This document shows positions 1 to 9,430 of a DNA stretch of 64,000 nt, in pieces; positions within the stretch are counted from its first letter, which is position 1, and every line of letters starts with the position of its first letter. The position numbers and the translations under genes are program-made. The stretch comes from Charina bottae (lineage: Eukaryota > Chordata > Lepidosauria > Squamata > Charinaidae): assembly GCA_023362775.1 (NCBI GenBank), contig JALMGJ010000018.1:21123105-21187104 (forward strand), in the 5' to 3' direction. The notes below the pieces were generated by a model. It made no database searches. It was not told where the DNA came from and was given only the letters and a program-made list of their open reading frames with translations.

Positions 1-214
1 AAAATTTTCTCAAGGTGATGTAAGTGCTCAAGTTGAAAATGCAGCAGGATGTGACCGCCTTTTCTTGGGGAGAAAACAGGGCTGGCTTTTGAGCCATGTA
101 GAGTTCCATTTAACCAAGTACTGTAGTTCTCCAAATCTTGGCTAAAGTTTTTTTCTTTTCAGCATTTACTTCTGATCTTCTTTTTAATTAAAAATGTTAG
201 GAATTGGTGCTTGC

Positions 215-638
215 CTCTAAGGCAAGGCTTTCCAAAGTTTTCCCGCGGCGACACACCAACCGCTGTTGGTATGTCGCCGCGGGAAAACCTGGAAGTGTCG
301 CTGTTGCGGCAGCGCGCAAAAACCCGGAAGCGCTGCTGCCACTTTCGGTTTTTGCGCGCCACCGTTGGTGTGTCGCTGCAGGAAAACCCGGAAGCGCCGC
401 CATTGCGGCAGCGCGCAAAAACCCGGAAGCGCTGCTGCCGCTTTCAGTTTTTGCGCGCCGCCGTGGCTGCGGCACTTTCGGATTTTCATGCACCGCCGTT
501 GGTGTGTCGCCACGGGAAAACCCGGAAGCACTGATGGCGCTCCATCAGCGCTTCCAGGTTTTGACGCGACACATCTGGGCCCCGCAGGCAACACACTTTT
601 GTGTCGCGACACACAGTTTGGAAAGCTCTGCTCTAAGG
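215..638. mobile_element. Non-autonomous hAT-like element with CpG-rich internal repeats
   Basis: The element spans 223-630, with termini CAAGGCTTTCCAAA and the inverted TTTGGAAAGCTCTG. It is flanked by a perfect 8-bp duplication CTCTAAGG at 215-222 and 631-638. The interior repeats a CpG-rich unit (GCGCGCAAAAACCCGGAAGCG and its variants) on alternating strands. The termini match the elements at 4537-4877 and 25303-25496. Open frames inside it are composition artefacts. Confidence 0.85.
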
Positions 639-649
639 TCTGACTCCTT

Positions 650-850
650 CCTTCATCCAATCAAGGAACTTCCAAGGAGAGTACAACACCCCCACCAACA
701 CAGGCAGGACAAGCCAGGGTATATAAACAGAGAGCAAGTCTCACTCCCTTTTCGCATTGAAGATGTTGCCTAGCCTGGCAATGAAACGTCTGCAAGAAAA
801 CAACAAGGCTCAGAGAGCACCATGGACTCCACAGTCCTTCCTTCATCTTC
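650..850 (+). mobile_element. Probable Penelope-like element relic with hammerhead-like core
   Basis: A short segment resembling a dispersed squamate repeat (GTATATAAACAGAGAGCAAG, then AATGAAACGTCTGCAAG and GCTCAGAGAGCACC). Positions 749-800 follow hammerhead order: stem I strand TTTTCGCA, core TTGAAGA, stem II TTGCC/GGCAA, GAAACGTC, stem I strand TGC-AA-GAAAA. C3 of the core is T here, so it is probably inactive. Family assignment rests on the known presence of such ribozymes in Penelope-like elements. The boundaries are rough. Confidence 0.45.
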
Positions 851-1278
851 TAATCGGTCACACACCTTCGGAGGAATTAAATCATGGTGGGGTTAAGGAC
901 AAATGCAGTTGTTGGCCAGATCCACAATTGGTCTGAGGCTGTAATGAAGTTTGGGTCATTAATGCTGTGAGTGAACCTGTTAATTGTGGCCTGGAAACGG
1001 TGGCATAGGGCTAACCTAGCTATCCTGATGTCTAAAGATGGTATAGTGTTATGCATAAGCCAGGCTAGTGTGGCTTGTTCAACAAACCGTGGTTGAAGCA
1101 TGGTTTAGTGCAGTATGTGAATTGCACGGAACCAGCTGTCATTTTGTAAGTTTGATTCTTATTATATCTTTTCCTATAAAACTTCAGATAAATCTTAAAC
1201 CTGTTTCTGTTGCATTTCATTTGGATCTACTTGGTTATACCTTTTAAATAATAGTAAAATAATACTTTTTAGAATGTT
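851..1278. other. No recognised feature
   Basis: Mixed unique-looking intronic sequence. No exon, RNA gene or identifiable repeat was seen. Confidence 0.4.
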
Positions 1279-1357
1279 CACATTTCCTTCCTTCCTTCCT
1301 TCCTTCCTTCCTTCCTTCCTTCCTTCCTTCCTTCCTTCCTTCCTTCCTTCCTTCCTT
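1279..1357. repeat. (CCTT)n microsatellite
   Basis: About 19 near-perfect copies of the tetranucleotide CCTT on the + strand. It creates a spurious lysine/glycine/arginine-rich frame on the complement. Confidence 0.97.
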
Positions 1358-2081
1358 CTCTCTTAAATTTCTGGCTGGATTGAAACATGTGTTCCTTCCC
1401 CAGTGAAAACTCTGGACAATCCATCTCAAGGTAAGCAAACAAAATAATGCTTGTCTTTGGGAGATGTTTCTTGATTTCATCATTTGAGGCCCTACTTACA
1501 GGAATGAGTAATTACAGTCTATGATGATGGTGGATAATTCAGAAATTGCTGCTGTGAAAGAACAGAGTCCTTTGATCAAGACAGACTGAAGCATTAAACA
1601 TTTCACATAAGGCTGCAATTCAATAGCACCGCCTTCAGTTATAACCCCCCTCCCCACTTCTCAGTTCTGCTCTTGCAACATCCTTCTTCCCCACAAAGTG
1701 CAGAGTTTGACATGTGATATTATTACTACTGTTATTATGTTTGCTTTGGATAACATTGGAATAGTGAGATGCTTGAAAATTACCTACCTTGCAGAGCTCT
1801 AATAAATCAGCAGAAAATATATTGAAGTCTCAAGCCAAGTATTGGATACTAGGCAGAAATAGCAATTCAACTATATTATCACTGGAGAACAAAGGAACTA
1901 AAATTGCTAAAATTGTACTGAAGTTGGAGCCAAAGGGTCGTTTTGTTCCAGTTCTTTTTTTGTCTTTCTAGCAGTTCTGAAATTAGCCTGAATTTTGCTG
2001 CAGATTGAAAGGAATAGGAAGATGGTCTTGACAACATCAACGCGGCACTAATTGCTTAGGATTGTAACACTCCCGGCCTCA
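1358..2081. other. No recognised feature
   Basis: AT-rich intronic sequence without a repeat, exon or RNA gene that I can support. Confidence 0.4.
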
Positions 2082-2083
2082 TA

Positions 2084-2493
2084 CAGGTAGTCCTCGCTTA
2101 ATGACCACAATTGGGCCTGGAATTTCAGTTGTTAAGCAAAGCGGTCATTAAGTGAATCCGACCTGATTTTATTACCTTTTTGTGGTGGTCATTAAGCGAA
2201 TCACCGCAGTTGTTAAGCAAACCATGTGGTTGTTAAGCGAATCACGTGATTCCCCATTTGATTTTGCTTGCCAGAAGCCGGCCGGGAAGGTAAAAAATGG
2301 CGATCACGTGATGATGGGATGCTGCGATGGTCATAAATGCAAACCGGTTGCCAAGCACCCAGATTGTGATCACTTGACTGCGGGGATGCTGCGATGGTCG
2401 TAAGTGTGAGAACCGGTCGTAAGTCAGTTTTTTCAGCACTGTCATAAGTCCAAACCGTCATTGAACGAATGGTTGTTAAGTGAGGACTACCTG
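2084..2493 (+). mobile_element. TA-flanked TIR DNA element, pogo/Tigger-like, complete copy
   Basis: The 5' terminus CAGGTAGTCCTCGCTTAATG and the inverted 3' terminus GTTAAGTGAGGACTACCTG are flanked on each side by TA (2082-2083 and 2494-2495). At 410 bp it has no transposase frame and is non-autonomous. TIRs starting CAG with TA duplications fit the pogo/Tigger group of Tc1/mariner elements. Related copies are at 21674, 23328, 39141, 41826 and 42300. Confidence 0.85.
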
Positions 2494-2853
2494 TACCTCA
2501 CCCTTGATTTTTTTGGTTGGCTTTCTTGTAAATGATCATGGTTAAGGTTCTGTTAGCATCAGTGTTAAGCAGTGTTAATGTTAATCAGGGTTTGGTTTTA
2601 ACCATGTTTAGGGCTCTTGGCTAAGAGAATATCACAATTAATTAACATTAGCCGTGTTTCATGCCACTGCTGAAATAGCCCTAAGCCATGATTATGGCAT
2701 TCACTTCTAGGTGTAGTTAGGCGGGATCAGCGCATTTAAGCCACATTCACAAATTGCACTGAGTCATAGGATGTTGAAAAAGCTACCATATCTGGGTTCG
2801 CACCATCTCCTAAGCCATCAGCTATACAGGCCCGTGACACCGTCTAGCCATCG

Positions 2854-3117
2854 CTCTAAGCCAGGGGTGGGCAACATCAGGCCCGCGGGCCATATAAGGC
2901 CCGCAGGGCTCCCACCCGCAAACCCCACCCCTTCCACGCAATTGGCTCCCGCCCGCAAACCCCGCCCCCCAGTGCTTGTGATTGGCTCCCGCCCGCAAAC
3001 TCTGGCCCCCGGTCCGTGGAAATCCCAGAAAGCCCGCCCCCCACCCACCCCGGTCCCCGGTTATAAATATCCAAATGGCCCTTGCCAGAAAAAAGGTTCC
3101 CCACCCCTGCTCTAAGC
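2854..3117. mobile_element. hAT-like non-autonomous element with GC-rich minisatellite
   Basis: The element 2862-3109 starts CAGGGGTGGGCAAC and ends GTTCCCCACCCCTG, with a perfect 8-bp duplication CTCTAAGC at 2854-2861 and 3110-3117. The interior holds about two and a half copies of a 39-bp unit built on GGCTCCCGCCCGCAAACCCC. The same unit occurs in the elements at 27731-27956 and 41153-41644. Confidence 0.85.
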
Positions 3118-4528
3118 CAAAATGAAGCCACCACATTATGGCTTAGCCCCGTGATATATGAACCCAATATGTAGCTCGGCGACCGTTATTTTCGCTCTCT
3201 GTTTCCAAGCAGAGTCGTGAGAGATTTAAGGGCTCCCATCTAAACAAGAAAGGTTAGAGCGGAGCGAGGTTGAGAGCCTGACTATATGATGTTGGCCAGA
3301 AATCATCTCACAGTAAGAAGATATGCCTGGAAGATGGGGAAACAAGCTGGAGGAAATGGGTAACTACAAGCTTGCTTTTTTAGCACACAAAAGATATGAG
3401 CAGGCACATACCATGTGCTAGTTCACCGCTGTTTTAAAATGCATGCCCACCGCTGCTTTGGGCTCAGTGGACCTTGGCCTGCGGGCACTAGGAATGGATG
3501 AAGCTCTGTAAGCAGGCAAGCATGGCCTTAGGAATGGGGTAAAAATTACGCTTGCTGAAGTTTCTCCTCCGGAGCTGGGGAAGAATGAGGGAGCCTGAAG
3601 TTGGAGAAGACCAGTGGTCTAATTGAGCCAGCATTCGGCTTCTACGGAAGCCAGCCAGATGCCTCCAGGAGCCCAACCAGCGAAATTCAGGGGCAGAGGA
3701 ATATGTTGTCCTTTTTCAGCAGCAGAAAGTCGGTGGTATGCTGGAGGTGCCCTATAACTTTGGGTGGGGCCTACTGAGTTCAGCAGATGTGTCTAATCTT
3801 CCTTGAAGCTGGCTTCATAATTACTTTTCCAAGAGGGAGGGGGATTGTAGTGTGTTTTTGTTGCCTTGATCAACTTGAATGTCGTCATTACCCTAGGAAG
3901 ATGATCTCCAATGCCTGTGGTCCCTGTTGCGTTTAGCCACTCCATTTTGAGCCTTGGGGTTGCCAAGTTGAACCCTTAAAATTGCAGGGTTTTTTTTAAG
4001 GAAGGAAATGAACTGAAATGAGGATACTCCTGCTTTTTTACCCCTGTTGTTGTGCACATGAGTTGCCTTAAAAGGCACCAAACTATGATTATCTCTCTTC
4101 TTTTATAATTAGCCATTTGCATAACAACTCTCTATTCAAGTCCTATCAGTGCCTATGAAGGATTTATTTAGCTGCCTGGAATATATCTTCCTGTTACACA
4201 AAATAAACAATGGACGTGGAAGCCATCCCAGGGGCCCAGCATTATATCCGGCAGGCGTGCGTAATTAACCGCTGGGCTAATTGTTCAGCACTAGAAACTC
4301 ATTTTCCTTTGCATGGTTTTGGAAAACTTTAATTCTGCAAGTGATTGTCTTGGGGGACGTAGTCTCTTCACCCACAGCCAAGGAAAGCCGGTCTACAGTT
4401 CAGCTGTAAGCAGATGTTGGCCATGATTGCATCAGGTCTCCTGGGAAAGAAAAGGCAGGGGACAAGGAGGGACAGGTGATGAAAGCTGCCTTGTGACATC
4501 CTCATTGTGGGCTTTAATGGATTCCATT
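3118..4528. other. Unique intronic sequence; possible conserved element at about 4080-4340
   Basis: No exon or transposon recognised. Positions 4080-4340 are repeat-free and contain TAATTA-type motifs, CTAATTGTTCAGC and a TTTGCAT octamer-like string, a texture common in vertebrate conserved non-coding elements. Only an alignment could establish conservation. Confidence 0.3.
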
Positions 4529-4885
4529 CAGTAGAACAGAGCTTTCCAAACTGTGTGTCGGGACACGTTAGTGTGTCGTGTAGGCTGCAGTGTCTGGGTG
4601 TGTCGCGGCTGCTGCTGCCTCCTGGCTTCCACGCAGGTCCTAGTGCCTGCCTTGTGCCTGGCTGCCTCCAAACCTGCTGTGATTCCACGCAGGTCCTAGT
4701 GCCTGCCTTGTGCCTGGCTGCCTCCAAACCTGCTGTGATTCCACGCAGGTCCTAGTGCCTGCCTTGTGCCCTGCTGTAAGAGTGTGTTGCGAAATGATGC
4801 CCTGCTGTAAGAGTGTGTCGCGAAATGTTGCATGTCAAAAAACTGTGTCACCAACATGAAAAGTTTGGAAAGCTCTGCGATAGAC
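4529..4885. mobile_element. hAT-like element with 56-bp tandem repeats
   Basis: The element 4537-4877 starts CAGAGCTTTCCAAACTG and ends AGTTTGGAAAGCTCTG. The flanks CAGTAGAA and CGATAGAC are a decayed 8-bp duplication (5 of 8 match). Inside, a 56-bp unit containing CCACGCAGGTCCTAGTGCCT occurs at 4629, 4685 and 4741, so about 2.7 copies. A shorter duplication follows (CCCTGCTGTAAGAGTGTGT twice). It is closely related to 25303-25496. Confidence 0.8.
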
Positions 4886-6584
4886 GTTCTCACCGTGTCA
4901 GGTTTCCACGTCATCCCAGGCTGGGGCTGCAGTGTCATCTTAAACATCAGAACAGCTCTTCAGTGACATTTTTAATGTCCCCCGCAGGGGGAAATGGGCG
5001 GTGATCAATTTGAATAATTAATTAATTAATAGCTAGCTTTGATGGTGGGAACTCAATATCTTCTCTCCTGAACACAATGGAATTTCTGTGCGTCCTCAGT
5101 GGAAAAACTAGGCTGACCTAGAAGGTATGTAGGTCATCTCCCACACTTACTCTAACCACTGTTTGCTGAATAAATCTCAAGAGGTTGGGCTTGTACGGTC
5201 ACTAAGCCCCGAACAAACCTTCCCTCATCAGATGGACAGTTTTTGGAATCCTAGGGACAGGGCTGGCTGGGGATTCTGGGATTTGGTGTCCAAGACAACT
5301 GGTGGGCATCGGGTGAGGGAGGTTGCCTTCAAGTTGGAGAATGCCGCCATAAACCATAGTGTGCAAGCCACGGTGGCTGTATTCAGATGATGCCCAGGGG
5401 TTCTCAGTTTCCTTCTTGCAGCTCTGGGGAACAGCCAGCATCCCCCGAGGGAGACCACCTTTGCCAGCTGACAGTCTCTGGAACCTGGAGAGGCGCAGCT
5501 GTGCCTCCCTGATCCAGATGCCTTGGCTTCCCTCTGATGGCCTATTTCAGGGCGCATGGATGCTGCATTTCAGCACAAAACCCTTAAAGCCAAATCAGCC
5601 AAAGAGAGAGGCTGTTGCTTTTTTTTTAAAGGTGGGGGGAACACTGAGAACCTTGAAGTGAAGCAACCTCCCTTTCATTTAAGGAGCAGATTGATTTAAT
5701 AGTGGATGAGCTGAGCATCTTATTTAAATGCTCGAGCAGGTTGCAGACATGCATAAGTAATTTTTGGGTTTGGGGCTTTTTGCTATGAGCATCTTTCAGC
5801 ATGACTTTCACCCTCCTAATAAAAATATGAACTATTTAAGAGGTTTAATCGACCCTACTGCCTTGCAATTCGGTTGCCCATCCGAGGAATAACCAGGCCG
5901 GACCCAGCATACCTTCTGAGCCAGACAGTGATTCCCTTCATTCTCTGGTCTGGTCTGATTGTTTATTCTAATCTAATCTAGATTATTCTAATTTAATCTG
6001 AGAACTCCTAATTTATTTACATAATGGATTCTTTGCCAGTCTCCCATTTTCTTTCTTCAAAATTTAATAATCTTTAACAATTTCCACTTTGGCTAAATCC
6101 TGAAATCACTTGCCAGTGTCTTCGTTTTCGCCCCCCAAAATCAAATGTATCAGGCATACTGGGAAAGATTTTTAGTTCTTCGTCTTTTTCGCTGCTTCTT
6201 TCATTGGAAGGGTGAAAGCTATACTCTAATTTGTCTTCAAATAGAAGATCAGTTTGAGACACATAGCCACTCAGTTACAGTAAAATGTCGGTTTAAACTG
6301 GGGTGCCCTTACTGAAACTGCAGTGGGATACCCAAGTCACCAGATCTTCACTAAGGATTGTTCAGCCTTGCTGGCAGGTTGAGTTAACTTGGAAACTTCT
6401 GGTGCCTTGTGTTGCCCAAATATTTGACATTGCCTTCCTTCCAATATGGAATTAGAGGGCATCAAATAACAATTTTGGCAGCATCTTCTTAAGCAAGATT
6501 CTTAAGAATCTCTTAAGCAAGATTCCCCCACCCCATTTAAAATAAAACCCAAACTCCAATGAAGGAGGGGAAAAAATCAGTTGC
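4886..6584. other. No recognised gene or repeat apart from a short (AATT)n tract
   Basis: Unique-looking intronic DNA. AATAATTAATTAATTAATAG lies around 5013-5032. No splice-flanked coding segment was recognised. Confidence 0.35.
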
Positions 6585-6938
6585 AACTGTGAATAAAGGT
6601 AAAGGTTCCCCCCGCACAGTTGTGCAGTCGTGTCCGACTCCAGGGGCCGGTGCTCATCTCCGTTTGTTAGCCGAAGAGCCAGCGTTGTCCGAAGACGCTT
6701 CCACGGTCATGTGGCCGCATGACGTGCGTGGAACGCTGTTACCTACCCACCGAAGTGGTACCTATTAATCTACTTGCATTTGCATGCTTTCGAATTGCTA
6801 GGTTGGCAAGAGCTGGAGCTAGTGCGGGAGCTCACTCCACACGCAGGGCTAGGGATTCGAACCTCCGAACTTGCGATCTTCCGATCGACAAGCCTGGCGT
6901 CTTACCCGCTGAGCCACCACGCCCCCTAACTGTGAATA
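6585..6938 (-). mobile_element. tRNA-headed SINE, Sauria-SINE-like, complete with target duplication
   Basis: Read on the minus strand, the element starts GGGGCGTGGTGGCTCAGCGG (box A-like), contains GGTTCGAATCCC (box B) and ends in (ACCTTT)n. A direct repeat AACTGTGAATA flanks it at 6585-6595 and 6928-6938. Related copies are at 30711-31034 and 40422-40758. The family name is from memory of squamate SINEs, which borrow BovB machinery. The coding-like frames inside are not genes. Confidence 0.85.
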
Positions 6939-7631
6939 GCTTTCCTTTTTAATCTTGCAAACAGTTTGCCAGTTTAGTTTTAAATAATAACAGAGTTGTG
7001 GGTGTTCCCCCCCTCCGAAATAAAAGCCAAAGGTTTTCTTTCTGAGTTGTTTTGTGGGTCCTTTAATGGGATAACAGTCGTGGCCCAGAGTTTTCCTGGA
7101 GCTATTTCATTATGCTGTTGATGTGAGCTGTTAATCCTGTCTTTCCCGGGAGATGAAGGTCAGGGCCTGGTGGGATCCTTATGTGCCAAAAGCCAGAGTT
7201 TCCTCTCCGCTGGCAGCGCCCCCTGGGTCGGTTGGTTTGTTATCCTTGCCTGCTTGCACAAAAGTTTCAGAAGGTCTGCCCATCTTGAGGTGCCCAGCTG
7301 TTCCTCGGCAATTGGGAGCCAACGGATAAAAAAGCAAAATGGAAGAGTCGAGGGGACCACAGGGATGGTGGAGTAAACACCAGACCGTGGGATCCTGGGC
7401 CACATCTCTAGAGATGCCGATCCAAATGTGCTTGTTTACCTAAACCTGCCTTCTACCTTGGGCAAAGCTAAATTTCAGCTGCTTTCCCTAAGCTGTCTTG
7501 GACACACAGACTGGGAACTGAGAGAGTGGTAGTCCCAATATATTGGGGACATCAGTACCAGAGAATATTGCTCTCATTGATGCCAGCTGCTTGAGTGTGG
7601 TTTTAATGCTGCCTTCCCCGTCTACCCTCCA
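6939..7631. other. No recognised feature
   Basis: Unique-looking intronic sequence. The open frames at 7160-7405 overlap on both strands and show no recognisable domain. Confidence 0.35.
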
Positions 7632-7982
7632 GATGTGTGGACTCCTCCTCCTATAATTTTATTGACGTTTTTAATAAACATAGTAAAAACTAATACAAAC
7701 TAAACTAGAAGAAAAAAGAAAAAGTTCAGAAGGTGCAGAAAAAAGAAAAAGAAAAAAAGTGGAAGAGAAAAAAAAGGCATCAAAGACAATAATAAAGAAG
7801 TGACTTTATTTATTTATTTAATTTATATGACCGCCCATCTCCCCCCATGGGGAACTCTGGGCGGTACACAATAAACAAGTTAAAATAAAATCTAAAATAC
7901 CTAAAATCACAGTTATACAATAAAATACATATTCTAAAATCCAGATGGTGATGGAATAATTAAAAGAAGGACAATTATAAAA

Positions 7983-8575
7983 TTAAAGGATTAGCCACCC
8001 CCATGAGGAACTATCCCTTCCTCCTTCCCATGCCAGGCGGCAGAACCAGGTCTTCAGCTCTTTCCTAAAGGTCGGGAGGGAGGAGATCTGTCTTAACTCT
8101 GGGGGCAAGGTGTTCCATAGAGTGGGCGCTACCACAGAGAAGGCCCGCCTCCTAGACCCCATCAGATGGCATTCTCTAATTGATGGGGTTCGTAGCAGGC
8201 CCTCTCTGAATGACCGAGTGGGGCGGGTCGATAACATGGGGATCAGACGGTCCCTCAGGTATTCTGGCCCCATGCCATGTAGGGCTTTAAAGGTGATAAC
8301 CAACACCTTGAATTGTACCCGGAAGCAAACTGGCACCCAGTGCAGCTCGCGGAGCAACGGTGTTACATGTGCTGATCTCGATGCACCCAAAATTGCCCGC
8401 GCGGCCGCATTCTGCACCAGCTGTAGCTTCCGGATAGTCTTCAAGGGTAGCCCCATGTAGAACGCATTGCAATAATCTACATGGGAGATGACGAGAGCAT
8501 GAGTGACTGTACGGAGGGCATCGCAATCCAGGAATGGGCGTAACTGGCGTACTAACCGAAGCTGTGCGAAAGCCC
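7983..8575 (-). pseudogene. L2/CR1-clade reverse transcriptase C-terminal fragment
   Basis: An open frame on the minus strand encoding the C-terminal portion of a non-LTR retrotransposon ORF2. Family landmarks seen are QLRLVRQLRPFLD, HALVISHVDYCNAFYMGLP, KLQLVQNAAARAIL, LRELHWVPV, FKVLVITFKALHG, RAFSVVAPTLWNTLPPELR and FRKELKTWF. The polymerase catalytic motif and the endonuclease domain are missing. The frame opens from GC-rich sequence unlike LINE ORF2 at about 8575-8606, so the apparent N-terminus is the deletion junction. The 3' UTR (7804-7982) ends in a GGGCGG box and AAAT repeats. Confidence 0.85.
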
Positions 8576-8599
8576 ACCACCGGTTCCAATTCCAGCCGG

Positions 8600-9305
8600 C
8601 CTCCACTGGTCTCTATAGGCCTTCACAGGCCTCCACTGGCCTCCACAGGCCCCGGCTCCACAACTCTCGAGGCCCCCCAAGTTCTTCAGTCTTTGTGGGG
8701 TCACTCTGCCGGTTCTTTGTGCCAGTTCTAATTGGCCTCCACCGGCCACCATCCCTTCTGTGGCTGCTGAGGTCAAAGCTTCCGCAGCCATCCACTCTGT
8801 CATAGGGCCCCTCAGGTCTGATGGACCCGTTGGACTCCGTCACACAACGCCGCTCCGTCCGGGCAGGCCACCTGTTCCCCCAACCGTCAAGCCTTGCGGG
8901 TCTGCGGCTCCGGCAACTCCGCTGGCCGTTACCAGGCTCCGCAGCCTCCGCCGGCCGCCACCCAGCTCCACCGAGCCCCACTGGGCTGCAAGCTCCGGCA
9001 ACTCCGCTGGGCCCAAAAAAGCCCCGGCTCGACACACCAGCTCCGTCAGGCCCCACCAACTCCACCAGGCTGGCGGCTCTGACGACAGGGTCGCAAGACC
9101 GCTGGGCTGCAACTCCGCCACGGCCCCAACTGCCGAACTCTGCTCCTTCCGGAGAAGTCCGCTCACCCCAACTCCAATACAACTTCTCCAGCCCCAAGGT
9201 AAAAATTATGGGGGTATAAGGAAGGTTTTTTGGGGGGTTTCTAGCTCACTTCTCCTGGAGCGGCCGCTGGCGTTTACTTGCGGTCGCCATCTTGGATCTT
9301 TTAAC
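8600..9305 (-). mobile_element. CpG-rich 5' segment of the chimeric LINE
   Basis: About 700 bases of GC-rich, imperfectly repetitive sequence (CTCCGGCAACTCCGCTGG recurs on the + strand), ending on the minus-strand 5' side with a YY1-type AAGATGGCGACC. This resembles the CpG-rich 5' UTR of a LINE. Open frames on both strands lack recognisable domains and are treated as composition artefacts. Confidence 0.5.
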
Positions 9306-9430
9306 CTTCATCACGAGCATAAGCTGATATAGTAACTTTTCACCTTCTTTTAAAGTTACAAATAAAAAAACCTCTTCTCCCCATAACCTAACTTTTATCT
9401 ATACGCAATCCAGAAAGGTGTGTGGACTCC

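Larger units (their letters stand above)
7632..9430 (-). mobile_element. Chimeric, internally deleted LINE insertion
   Basis: A direct repeat TGTGTGGACTCC at 7634-7645 and 9419-9430 (14 of 15 bases when extended) brackets 1.77 kb. It splits an older repeat, since AACTCCCAGAATTCCCC resumes at 9431. On the minus strand the insert runs from a CpG-rich 5' half, with AAGATGGCGACC at 9282-9293, directly into the C-terminal end of an L2/CR1-type reverse transcriptase, then a 3' tail ending in (AAAT)n at 7804. AT-rich flanks at 7647-7803 and 9310-9415 are unassigned. Confidence 0.65.

Noticed and set aside
8613..9332. GC-rich frames of 190-194 codons on both strands
   Set aside because: They lie in the CpG-rich 5' part of a retroelement and lack recognisable ORF1 domains such as an esterase or RRM.
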